Source: an uncultured Anaerolineales bacterium (GTDB taxonomy: Bacteria > Chloroflexota > Anaerolineae > UBA4142). From it: 51,344 bases of DNA. The translations under genes and the position numbers were made by a program. Position 1 is the stretch's first letter. Each line of letters begins with the position of its first letter. Positions 34,410 to 42,221 of this stretch are shown here, one piece after another. The DNA lies in NCBI GenBank assembly GCA_903825565.1, contig CAIKBD010000419.1, positions 1-51,344 on the forward strand, written 5' to 3'. The notes under the pieces are model-generated. The model saw only the letters and a program-made list of their open reading frames with translations, did no database searches and was not told where the DNA came from.

Positions 34410-35606
34410 TTATTCGATGACCAAGGTTGCCAGCTGGGCGAGTTGGTCGTTGACATACAATTTGAGTTCGTATGTTCCTGGCACAAGCGGTTGTTTGTCT
34501 TGATTCGACAATGCAGACCAGAGTGTTTCAGCCGATTTGCCGTTCCAGACGCCTTTAAACGGGACTGTAAATAAAGCGCCATCGCGATACCATTCGCCGC
34601 TGATGATCGAACCATTTACTAGGTTGCGCGCGTCGGTAAAGCCATAGATCGTTGGCAAACCGGCTTTGAATGTTTCGGTCGGCTTGTGCAGTGTGACGGG
34701 CTGACCGTTTTGGATGCCCTCGGCAAAACGAATGGGACCGAGCTCGGGTGTATTGCCGGGACGTTTATCAACCACGAATTGGCCGGCTTGAATTAATTGC
34801 TCCGCCACATACACCCGCAATTCATAAGCGCCCGCCGGCAATCCTTGTGCGTCATTGACGACGTAATAGCCGTGTCCGCGTTCGCCGCCATCCCAGGCCG
34901 CTTTTTTTTCCACATATAAATTGCCATTCAAACACCACTCACGACGCTCGGTCGTTCCATTACGCATGCCACTGTACTCGTACACGGCGTATATTTGCGT
35001 CACTTGTTCTGGGAAATGAGTCAGTTCATCAATGGGCTGATAATCTTTGGTTACCCCTGCCGCAAACACAAACGGTGTGAATGAACCTGTGTTTGTCGTG
35101 CGCGGCGCAACCACCGGACAACGCACCGGCGTGGGCGTGCCAACCGGCGTGCTGGTTATAGGGGGCTGGGTCGGCGCAGGCGTTAGCGTGGGTAGGGGTA
35201 TGCTCGTTGGCGGCACGGTTGGGAGCGCGAACGTTGGAATGGGCGGAATCGTCGGGATCGGCGGGATGGTTGGAATTGGCGCTATCGTCGCAAGCGGTGC
35301 GATGGTTGGAAAGGGCGCGATCGCGATGGCGCGCGTGCTCGTCGCCATACCCGGCAACGTGATTTTATTCTGTGTGACGAACCAGCCCACGCCGATCAAC
35401 ATCATACAACCGCAAACACCCAGGAGGGCGAAGATGCCTAGAACGAAAAAAATGCCGCGATTGGATTTGCGCGGCGCGGCGACCGGCGCGGGCGGAGTGG
35501 GCAGGTCAGCCACGGGCGTGGCGACGGGTTTGCCGCACGCTTCGCAGTAGATCGTGTCGGGTGGCAAGTGCGCGCCGCAATGCGGGCAAGAACTGGGTTG
35601 CTGCAT
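34410..35606 (-). CDS. Zinc-ribbon membrane protein with Pro/Thr stalk and duplicated surface module
   Basis: A 398-residue protein of unknown function. A zinc ribbon, CPHCGAHLPPDTIYCEACGK, is at residues 7-26. A single transmembrane helix follows (about 50-76), then a stalk of repeated PIPTIPP / TPT units (about 95-165). The C-terminal part (about 170-398) holds two related beta-type units containing REWCLNGNLY, YELRVYVAEQLIQAGQFVV and GPIRFAEGIQNGQPV. The same module occurs at the C-terminus of the 36405-39950 protein. The zinc ribbon should be cytoplasmic and the module outside the cell. GGAGG precedes the ATG. Confidence 0.75.
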   Translation of the reverse strand: MQQPSSCPHCGAHLPPDTIYCEACGKPVATPVADLPTPPAPVAAPRKSNRGIFFVLGIFALLGVCGCMMLIGVGWFVTQNKITLPGMATSTRAIAIAPFPTIAPLATIAPIPTIPPIPTIPPIPTFALPTVPPTSIPLPTLTPAPTQPPITSTPVGTPTPVRCPVVAPRTTNTGSFTPFVFAAGVTKDYQPIDELTHFPEQVTQIYAVYEYSGMRNGTTERREWCLNGNLYVEKKAAWDGGERGHGYYVVNDAQGLPAGAYELRVYVAEQLIQAGQFVVDKRPGNTPELGPIRFAEGIQNGQPVTLHKPTETFKAGLPTIYGFTDARNLVNGSIISGEWYRDGALFTVPFKGVWNGKSAETLWSALSNQDKQPLVPGTYELKLYVNDQLAQLATLVIE

Positions 35607-35621
35607 CGGATCCTCCAGAAT

Positions 35622-36392
35622 TTATGTTTTTTGGGATTGTTCGAAAAAGCGCGTCACGTTTTCGGCTTGCGCCGCTTGGTCTGGCGGCACCGGCACGCGC
35701 ACAGTGGTCGTCGCGTAATGGAGGACGCCGAGGCGCGTTAGGTTCGCAATATCGAATTGCAACGCGGGCGGATTGGCGGCGTGGTTAAATCGCACGCGTC
35801 TCAAAAAACTCAGCGGGCGCTGCCATGTGTACAGCGCGCCGTTCACAAACAAACCGTCGCGGGCGATCCATACTTGTGCGCCATCCTGTAGGGCGCGGCG
35901 ATACGCGAGCAAGGGCATGCCCCACGCGAACAGACCCAGGACGGGAATGAGCGCAAAGTACCCGCCGACGATGATCCACGCGAACGGATCGGGCCATTCG
36001 ACGAGGTCGTGCCACAACGGGATGACGAGCACCGGAATCCCAATCACGACGAACAATGTCGCAGTGATGAAAAACACGCCGCGATTTTGTTCGCGCGCTT
36101 CGGCGAACGTGGCGGCGGCGTAGCGTTGTGCTTGCGCCGGCGCGTACGTCCACTGCGCGAGCAGGTTGTCGCCGGCGAGCAAGCGCGCCATCACGTTGGC
36201 GCGCGCGCGCCAGAGCCAGATGATCAGCAAGCCGGTTGCCACAACCAAAATACCGATGAACTGCAACGCATAGCCGCCGCGCATCATGTTCGCTCCGATC
36301 CAAGGGGGCACGATGATGAGCGCGCTGCCGAGCGCGGTGATGAGCCAGCCGATTGTTACGCCGATCTGTTCGCGGTTGTTGAGCATAGCCAT
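35622..36392 (-). CDS. Four-helix membrane protein of unknown function
   Basis: A 256-residue protein not assigned to a family. Hydropathy by eye suggests four transmembrane helices in two pairs, at about residues 10-31, 42-62, 107-127 and 138-160. A soluble C-terminal domain (170-256) contains VWIARDGLFVNGALYTWQR, resembling a PH-like, membrane-protein-associated fold. It lies between two zinc-ribbon surface genes on the same strand and is probably transcribed with them. GAGGG precedes the start. Confidence 0.65.
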   Translation of the reverse strand: MAMLNNREQIGVTIGWLITALGSALIIVPPWIGANMMRGGYALQFIGILVVATGLLIIWLWRARANVMARLLAGDNLLAQWTYAPAQAQRYAAATFAEAREQNRGVFFITATLFVVIGIPVLVIPLWHDLVEWPDPFAWIIVGGYFALIPVLGLFAWGMPLLAYRRALQDGAQVWIARDGLFVNGALYTWQRPLSFLRRVRFNHAANPPALQFDIANLTRLGVLHYATTTVRVPVPPDQAAQAENVTRFFEQSQKT

Positions 36393-36404
36393 TCTTTTCC
36401 CTCG

Positions 36405-39400
36405 CTACTGAATGGTGAACGAGCCGCGTTGCACCAGGCGGTTGTCAATGTAGAGGCGCAGTTCCCAGTTGCCGCGTTGGAGCGGTACTTGGTTATTGAA
36501 GAGCACTTCCCAATTCCGCGACACCACTTCGGAATTTGAATACTGATCGGATCGCGGAGAACCATCGAGCTTGCCATCGTGATACCATTCTGCGCGGAAG
36601 GTATAGTTCTGGGGCGTGTACCATGCTTCGTAGAAAGCAAAGACTTCTTTGACTCCATACCTGAAAGTCTGACTGGGCGAGTGCATATTGACAGGATTGC
36701 CCTCTTTCCGTCCCTCGGCAAACCGAATTGTGCCGACGGACAGCGCGCCGGTTTGCGGCGGATCAATCGTGAATCTGCCGACCTGCGCCAAACTGCCGCC
36801 GAGATAAATTCGGAATTCGTAATTGCCTGATGGCAAAGCATCTGCATACAGTCTATCCCAGGCAAATCCATTTGCATCCCAATTCCCTGTCCATGACCAG
36901 GTGCGCTGTGAGTACACATTGCCATTCAAGCACCACAGCGCCCGCGCCTGCACTCCGCTTCGCACTTGGGCGTAATCGTAGAACGCATGGACTTGGGCGA
37001 TGCCTCCCGGAAAACGCGTGCGCGTTTCAAACGGCTCACCCTCGTCTGTCCGAAAAATGGAAAACGTAAATGGCTTGATTTGCCCATTCGTCGTCGTCGT
37101 CGCCGTAAGCGCCGGACACGGCTCCGTGCGCGCGCCGCTTGATGCTGTCGGCGTGGGCGTGGCGGTGCGTGTTGGCGTACTGGTCATTGAGCGCGGCGCG
37201 CCCGGTATGTTGCTGGTCGGCGTGGCGGTGGACGTTGGCGTGCGCGTCAGTGTCGGTGTGCCAGTTGGCGTGCCGGTGCGCGTGGGCGTCGGCGTGGACG
37301 TTGAAGTTGGCGGTTGCGCCGGCGGTCCACTTGGCGCGCCCGTTCCGCCGGAGCGGACGATGATCTCGCGGTTGAACGAATTGACCGAAACCGCTTGCCC
37401 GCACGTGACCCAGTACAAAGTGACTTCGACAATATGCGTGTTGAGATACGGATGTTCGGCGTCATACGGCAGTCCCTCGATCACTGCCGTATCGGTGACA
37501 TCCTCATCTTTTTTGCCGGAACCGGCTGTCGTCGCAAATTCGCGCCGGATTTCCGGTTCGAGATACGGCGTGCGCCACACCCATTTGATTTTTTCGTTGG
37601 GCTTCCACGCGTTCGTTTTTTGCGCGACAGCGGTTAGCGTCACGCGTCCGCTCTCCGCCACAAAGCCAGCCGCGGAGCGAATATCCACAAACGCGGCAGG
37701 CGTATAGTCCATTGCCATTTCATAGCCAACCGTGTTGCTCGTGATGCCTTGCACCGTCACCGCCGCGTCGCCACCGATCAAGCACTCGGGCACGGTCACG
37801 ACGATTTGGGTTTCGCTCCACGATACCACCGGCATTTTCATTCCGTTAAAAGTGACCTCGCCCACGCGTGGGTCTTTGCCAAAGCCCTTGCCTTTGAGCG
37901 TGACCTGACCGCCGGGCGTCAACCCGCGCCACGGATCGAGCGAATCCAGAATGGGCACGGAGGGATCGAGCGTAAAATAAATTTCCGCTTCGTCCACCGT
38001 CTTGCCGCCGACTTGGGCGCGCACGCGGAAAACGTACTCGGTGGGCGTGGTGACTGGCTCGCGGAATTCGTTCACGTCAATGATCAACTCACGCGCGCCG
38101 GCTGTGGTGGAAGGAATCTTCCACACCTCGCCGGGTTTTAACTCGCGGTCGAAACTCGTGTGGTACCGTTTTGATCCACCGCCACGTTTTTCAATATCAA
38201 GCTGAACCGTGACTTTTTGATTGATGGCGGGCCAAGTTGCGTTGCTGATCTCAATGCCCTGTCCGCTTTCTTGCAGAAGCAAGCGCTCAACATCCCCGGG
38301 AATCCGGTCTACCGACTTGCCCGTGCGTCGGCTGAAAAAACTATAGCCGGTGTTGCGCGTGTGATCCCACTTGAAATCGTACGCGTCCACACCTTTTTGC
38401 GTGCCAGTGGGCGCGCCGGGGGCGCGCGGCACGGGTCCAAAAGTGAGCGAATCGCCCATGATGTTTACACTCGCCAACGAGCGATCCGCCGCCAACGCGG
38501 GCGTGGTGGGGATCGAGATGACGGTGAACGCCTTGGTGTAGATGGCTACTTCATCGAGCCGCAGTCGCTTGCGCGAGACCAGGCGATAGGGTCCGTTTTC
38601 AAAAGGTTCCCAGGTGGGCGCTGGATTGTGCACGTAGAAATTGTCCGCGTCATCATAGCCCACGATGACGTAAGCGTGGTTGGCGTACGCGAGGTCGCGA
38701 TCATTGTGTCCCGTGCCCACTTCGCCGTTGACGATCATGACCGGACGTCCTTCGTTCCCGATTTCGGATTTGATGTATTGCACCATCGAATTATAGTCGC
38801 CGACGCCGGTGCCCAACGCCCAATACTTTTGATTGGGTTGAACGCCGGTGAGCGCGCGCAACATACCGGGAATTTTGGGATTCATGATTCGAGCGGCTTC
38901 GGGGCTTAGCCCGGCATCGGCGGGTTCGCGCATAAAGCCCACCACGTCGAACATTTCCGAGACCTCGGAATGATGCGCGGCTTCGGCGATCATCTGAAGC
39001 GCCGCCGCCCAACAGAATCCGCTATTGGCAGTGGGGTCTCCCCCTTGCGTAAAATACGGCACTGCCAGAATCGCTTGCTTGGGCGGCGTGTCGGAGAACG
39101 CGGCAAATTCCCAGGTCGAAAAGTGATCGGTGGTGACGAGCAATTCCCACTTGCCCCCAACGATCTGCACGGACGATGGATAAATTGTCTTGATGCCGGT
39201 CGCCGGATCGACCAGCCAGGCGGTGGCGGTGGCGGCGCGTTCCGGTGTAATCTTGGCGGGCAACGGGACGCGAATTTCTACCGGCTTTTGAAACTGGGTT
39301 GTTGTCGCGCCCAACTCCAACAGCGTCGTTTGGATGTGGGCGGATTGCCCGTAAGGTTTAGGGTCCAGTTTCTTGACCGTTACTTGAACATCGCCAGTAA

Positions 39401-39950
39401 AAGTTCCCGGGGAAAACATGACCCGCGCTTGATCTTGCAACGCGACCGAGCCGCCATTTGCGCCAATCGTTTGTTGCTTGGATTCCAAAACAGCCGGCGC
39501 GGGCAAAGGTGGCAGATCACTCAAACGGATTCCGCGTTTCGGCGTCGCTTTGGAAAGCGGCGCGCCCAGCCGGTCGAGATTGCCGGTCAGCGTCGCCAGT
39601 CCCGCCAATGAAAAGAGTAGCGTCGCGCAAATACAGACGACGGCAAGCGCGATCATCAGCAGCGGCGCGAGCGTTGGCTTGCGTGCCGGCGCGGTTGGCT
39701 TGGGCGCGGATGGTGTGACGGGCACAACCGATTTTGGCGATTGCGCCCGCGCGGCGCTAACCGCTTTGCCGCACGCGCGACAAAATTTTGCATTCGCCGA
39801 AATGGGTTTGCCACAGTGTGGGCAATTCAGCGCATCGGATACCGGTGCTTGGGACGGATGCTCAATCGTTTTGCCGCATTGGCGACAAAACTTGGCGTCG
39901 TGCGAAATGGTTGCGCCACAATGCGGACACGCGGAATTAACTTGAGCCAT
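36405..39950 (-). CDS. Large multidomain surface protein: zinc ribbons, C39-like peptidase, IPT/TIG, surface module
   Basis: A 1181-residue protein. It starts with two zinc ribbons (CPHCG...FCRQCGK at 8-27 and CPHCG...FCRACGK at 43-62) and has one transmembrane helix at about 95-118. A ZU5-like beta region follows (about 160-290). A papain-fold, C39-like domain has C313 in GFCWAAALQM, H425 in NHAYVIVGYDD and N442 in FYVHNPAP as the probable triad. An IPT/TIG-like domain lies near 660-745 (PGGQVTLKGKGFG), then a Thr/Pro-rich stalk (about 874-940) and the C-terminal module shared with 34410-35606. ATG 39950 is chosen because the GTG at 39959 lies within its AAGGTGG Shine-Dalgarno. Peptidase activity is inferred. 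Confidence 0.75.
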   Translation of the reverse strand: MAQVNSACPHCGATISHDAKFCRQCGKTIEHPSQAPVSDALNCPHCGKPISANAKFCRACGKAVSAARAQSPKSVVPVTPSAPKPTAPARKPTLAPLLMIALAVVCICATLLFSLAGLATLTGNLDRLGAPLSKATPKRGIRLSDLPPLPAPAVLESKQQTIGANGGSVALQDQARVMFSPGTFTGDVQVTVKKLDPKPYGQSAHIQTTLLELGATTTQFQKPVEIRVPLPAKITPERAATATAWLVDPATGIKTIYPSSVQIVGGKWELLVTTDHFSTWEFAAFSDTPPKQAILAVPYFTQGGDPTANSGFCWAAALQMIAEAAHHSEVSEMFDVVGFMREPADAGLSPEAARIMNPKIPGMLRALTGVQPNQKYWALGTGVGDYNSMVQYIKSEIGNEGRPVMIVNGEVGTGHNDRDLAYANHAYVIVGYDDADNFYVHNPAPTWEPFENGPYRLVSRKRLRLDEVAIYTKAFTVISIPTTPALAADRSLASVNIMGDSLTFGPVPRAPGAPTGTQKGVDAYDFKWDHTRNTGYSFFSRRTGKSVDRIPGDVERLLLQESGQGIEISNATWPAINQKVTVQLDIEKRGGGSKRYHTSFDRELKPGEVWKIPSTTAGARELIIDVNEFREPVTTPTEYVFRVRAQVGGKTVDEAEIYFTLDPSVPILDSLDPWRGLTPGGQVTLKGKGFGKDPRVGEVTFNGMKMPVVSWSETQIVVTVPECLIGGDAAVTVQGITSNTVGYEMAMDYTPAAFVDIRSAAGFVAESGRVTLTAVAQKTNAWKPNEKIKWVWRTPYLEPEIRREFATTAGSGKKDEDVTDTAVIEGLPYDAEHPYLNTHIVEVTLYWVTCGQAVSVNSFNREIIVRSGGTGAPSGPPAQPPTSTSTPTPTRTGTPTGTPTLTRTPTSTATPTSNIPGAPRSMTSTPTRTATPTPTASSGARTEPCPALTATTTTNGQIKPFTFSIFRTDEGEPFETRTRFPGGIAQVHAFYDYAQVRSGVQARALWCLNGNVYSQRTWSWTGNWDANGFAWDRLYADALPSGNYEFRIYLGGSLAQVGRFTIDPPQTGALSVGTIRFAEGRKEGNPVNMHSPSQTFRYGVKEVFAFYEAWYTPQNYTFRAEWYHDGKLDGSPRSDQYSNSEVVSRNWEVLFNNQVPLQRGNWELRLYIDNRLVQRGSFTIQ

Positions 39951-39992
39951 TGAAACCACCTTGTTTCATATCGAGCGGCTATGGCGATCAGC

Positions 39993-40035
39993 GACGGCTG
40001 ACCGCCGATGAACAATTTGGCGGCGGTCGGCCGTC
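39993..40035. repeat. GACGGCTGACC inverted repeat
   Basis: GACGGCTGACCGCCG (39993-40007) and CGGCGGTCGGCCGTC (40021-40035) pair over 15 bases with one mismatch around a 13-base loop. It lies between the large surface protein gene and the displaced asnS tail, and may end transcription of the toxin-like cassette. Confidence 0.6.
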
Positions 40036-40054
40036 GTCCGTCTACGATCATTCT

Positions 40055-40121
40055 CACGGATAAATTTTTTCCAACATTCTCGGATACGGAATCGTCTCGC
40101 GCACGTGATCGAGTTTGCAGA
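40055..40121 (-). pseudogene. Displaced second copy of the asnS 3' end
   Basis: These 67 bases match 40867-40933 at 62 positions, including 40 consecutive identical bases (40082-40121). Read on the minus strand they encode [21 protein letters not shown] plus a stop, exactly the last 21 residues of the intact AsnS. All five differences are synonymous (Pro, Arg, Lys and Tyr codons). It is thus a fragment of a once functional asnS allele, not a random duplicate. With the intact 3' end it forms a direct repeat around the two-gene cassette, like the att sites of an island that integrates at the end of a housekeeping gene. Confidence 0.85.
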
Positions 40122-40134
40122 CAATTCGTTATGC

Positions 40135-40458
40135 TCACTCCAAAAGCTCTTTCATTTCACGCATCACCTGGCGCGATGTTGGCTCAGAACAGGCGTGATG
40201 CTGCGTGGGATTTTCGATTGGATGACAATGCCAAAACCTGGAATTGTCATAGCCAAAAATACGCGCGCCATTCTCGATCAAGGCATAACTGGTTTTATCC
40301 GTCGCCGCACTGTGATAAATGCTGATGAATCGCCGTGCATCTATTTCGAGGCGGGCTTGCAATTCAATCCCACGCCGCTCGCTGAGGTTCCATTTGGCGT
40401 GCGGAAAATACATTTCGATGGCGGCGACGAGGTCGCGCCTAAAATCGGCTAGCGTCAT
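40135..40458 (-). CDS. TumE-like putative toxin
   Basis: A 107-residue protein resembling the TumE family of toxin components. The part reading KTSYALIENGARIFGYDNSRFWHCHP, here with a His-rich end and followed by NPTQHH, is the recognisable core; the activity of this family is not something I can deduce from the sequence. Its ATG overlaps the stop of the upstream gene (ATGA), the usual coupling in toxin-antitoxin pairs. The cassette is bracketed by the two asnS 3' ends. The family name is a by-eye judgement; a HEPN or other small RNase-like protein is an alternative. Confidence 0.6.
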   Translation of the reverse strand: MTLADFRRDLVAAIEMYFPHAKWNLSERRGIELQARLEIDARRFISIYHSAATDKTSYALIENGARIFGYDNSRFWHCHPIENPTQHHACSEPTSRQVMREMKELLE

Positions 40459-40772
40459 TTTACAATATGCTCAACTTGACGCAATTGCTCGAGCCAGATT
40501 TTCTTTTCCGCGACGAGACTTTCCCAGCGCATCGCGTCTTGTTCGAGCGTGTAGGAAAAAGGGTCGCCCCATTCTCCGCGCTCCAGTTGACTGACGAACT
40601 GAGCGTACTCGACACCGTACTTGATCTCATAGTCCAGCGATTCGCGTTCAACCTCTTCGAGATAGCGGCGCATTTGGTTGAGTACCAGCCGCGCGATTTT
40701 TTCATCGAGCGTTTTGCCTTGCATTCGCTCCAGCGCGGGTTCAAGTTGCGGCGCGATTTGGATTGCTGACAT
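40455..40772 (-). CDS. Putative antitoxin of the TumE-like pair
   Basis: A 105-residue, strongly helical and charged protein. KTLDEKIARLVLNQMRRYLEEVERESLDYEIKYGVEYAQFV and the closing DAMRWESLVAEKK have the look of small antitoxin-type partners encoded before TumE-like toxins. No DNA-binding domain is obvious. It precedes the toxin-like gene with a four-base overlap, the normal antitoxin-first order. No strong promoter was seen; read-through from asnS upstream is possible. Confidence 0.55.
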   Translation of the reverse strand: MSAIQIAPQLEPALERMQGKTLDEKIARLVLNQMRRYLEEVERESLDYEIKYGVEYAQFVSQLERGEWGDPFSYTLEQDAMRWESLVAEKKIWLEQLRQVEHIVK

Positions 40773-40785
40773 CGCCCCCCCCTTC

Positions 40786-40859
40786 GATTTCAGATTTCGG
40801 ATTTCAGATTTCAGATTGATCCGCGCGTTTCTTCATCCCTCATCCTTCATCCTTCATCC
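40786..40859. repeat. GATTTCA and TTCATCC heptamer arrays
   Basis: Four GATTTCA-type heptamers (40786-40813, one GATTTCG, plus a partial copy to 40817) are followed by four TTCATCC-type heptamers (40832-40859, one CTCATCC). Both lie between the asnS stop codon and the putative antitoxin gene, inside the asnS-bracketed insertion. Confidence 0.85.
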
Positions 40860-40865
40860 TTTGAT

Positions 40866-42164
40866 TCACGGGTAAATCTTTTCCAACATCCGGGGATACG
40901 GAATCGTCTCGCGCACGTGATCGAGTTTGCAGAGCCAGGCGACGGTGCGCTCGATGCCCAGCCCAAAGCCGGCGTGCGGCACCGTGCCGTACTTGCGCAG
41001 ATCGAGGTACCACTCGTACGCCTCACGCGGCAGGTTGTGGTGCGCGAGCTGCTTTTCGAGATACGCCAAATCCGCCGAGCGTTCGCCGCCGCCGATGATT
41101 TCGCCGTACCCTTCCGGCGCGAGCAAGTCCGCGCTCAAACACACCTTGGGATCGTGCGGATCGAGCGCCATATAAAACGCTTTCATCGCGGTCGGATAGC
41201 GATGCACAAACACCGGCTTGGCGAACTGTTCGCTGATCACCGTTTCGTGCGGCGCGCCGAAATCATCGCCCCACTGGAAATCGGGATAGCCGTGCGTGTG
41301 CAAAATTTCCACCGCCTCGGAGTAGGAAATTTTGGGGAACGGCGGGGTCACGTTTTGCAATTTCGTCAGATCGCGTTCGAGCGTTTGCAATTCCGGCGCG
41401 CGCTCCTGCAAAATCGTCTGCACGACGTACGACACAAACTCTTCGCCGACGCGCATGTAATCGTCGAGCGTGCCATACGCCCATTCCGGCTCGACCATCC
41501 AAAACTCGGTGAGGTGGCGGCGCGTTTTCGATTTTTCTGCGCGGAAGGTAGGTCCGAAACAATACACTTTGCCGAACGCCATCGCATTCGCTTCGTTGTA
41601 GAGTTGCCCGCTCTGCGTGAGGTACGCCGGCACGCCGAAATAATCCGTGGCAAACAGCGTCGTCGTCCCTTCGCACGCGGAGGGCGTGAGGACCGGCGTG
41701 TCCACGAGCAAGAAACCATTGTTGTCGAACCAATCGCGGATCGCCTTGATGATCCGCGCGCGGATTCGCAAGATCGCGTGCTGGCGCGGCGAGCGCAACC
41801 ACAAATGCCGGTTCGCCATCAAAAATTCGACGCCGTGATCTTTCGGCGTGATTGGATACTCGTTGGCAATCTGCACAACTTGGAGGTCTTTCACCGACAA
41901 TTCAAATCCGCCTGGCGCGCGCGGTTCGGCGCGCGGTACGCCGGTCAATCTGACGGACGATTCCTGGGTCAATTTTTTCGCCGCGTCGAATGCTTCGGGC
42001 GAAACCTCTTTTTGAAAGACGACGGCTTGGATAAAACCGGTGCCGTCACGGAATCTCAAAAACTGGAGCCGCCCCTTGTCGGTTTTGTCGGCGAGCCAAC
42101 CTTGGAGTGTGATCTCCGCGCCGACGTGCCGCGCCATGTCTTGGATGAAAATGCGTTCTGCCAT
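40866..42164 (-). CDS. asnS: Asparaginyl-tRNA synthetase
   Basis: A 432-residue class IIb aminoacyl-tRNA synthetase that charges tRNA-Asn. The N-terminal OB-fold binds the anticodon ([32 protein letters not shown], residues 17-50). The catalytic core has class II motif 2, [21 protein letters not shown], and motif 3, [13 protein letters not shown] near residue 400. The length is normal and the C-terminus [14 protein letters not shown] is intact. Its last 22 codons are repeated downstream at 40055-40121, so this end of the gene may have been replaced by an incoming allele. An AsnRS normally means direct charging of Asn. Confidence 0.95.
   Translation of the reverse strand: MAERIFIQDMARHVGAEITLQGWLADKTDKGRLQFLRFRDGTGFIQAVVFQKEVSPEAFDAAKKLTQESSVRLTGVPRAEPRAPGGFELSVKDLQVVQIANEYPITPKDHGVEFLMANRHLWLRSPRQHAILRIRARIIKAIRDWFDNNGFLLVDTPVLTPSACEGTTTLFATDYFGVPAYLTQSGQLYNEANAMAFGKVYCFGPTFRAEKSKTRRHLTEFWMVEPEWAYGTLDDYMRVGEEFVSYVVQTILQERAPELQTLERDLTKLQNVTPPFPKISYSEAVEILHTHGYPDFQWGDDFGAPHETVISEQFAKPVFVHRYPTAMKAFYMALDPHDPKVCLSADLLAPEGYGEIIGGGERSADLAYLEKQLAHHNLPREAYEWYLDLRKYGTVPHAGFGLGIERTVAWLCKLDHVRETIPYPRMLEKIYP
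40867..40933 (-). repeat. asnS 3' end, functional copy of the direct repeat
   Basis: This is the in-gene copy of the 67-base direct repeat whose partner lies at 40055-40121. The two start positions are 812 bases apart. The identical core here is 40894-40933. No integrase or transposase lies between the copies. Confidence 0.85.
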
Positions 42165-42221
42165 GTTACCTCATTTCCGATTTGGGATCGTCAAGTAAAT
42201 TTTCAAACTGCTCAACGTTTT

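Noticed and set aside
37130-37330. Repetitive GTG/GGC-rich DNA that could look like a tandem or CRISPR-type repeat.
   Set aside because: It encodes the Thr/Pro-rich stalk of the surface protein in frame; units vary and there are no spacers.
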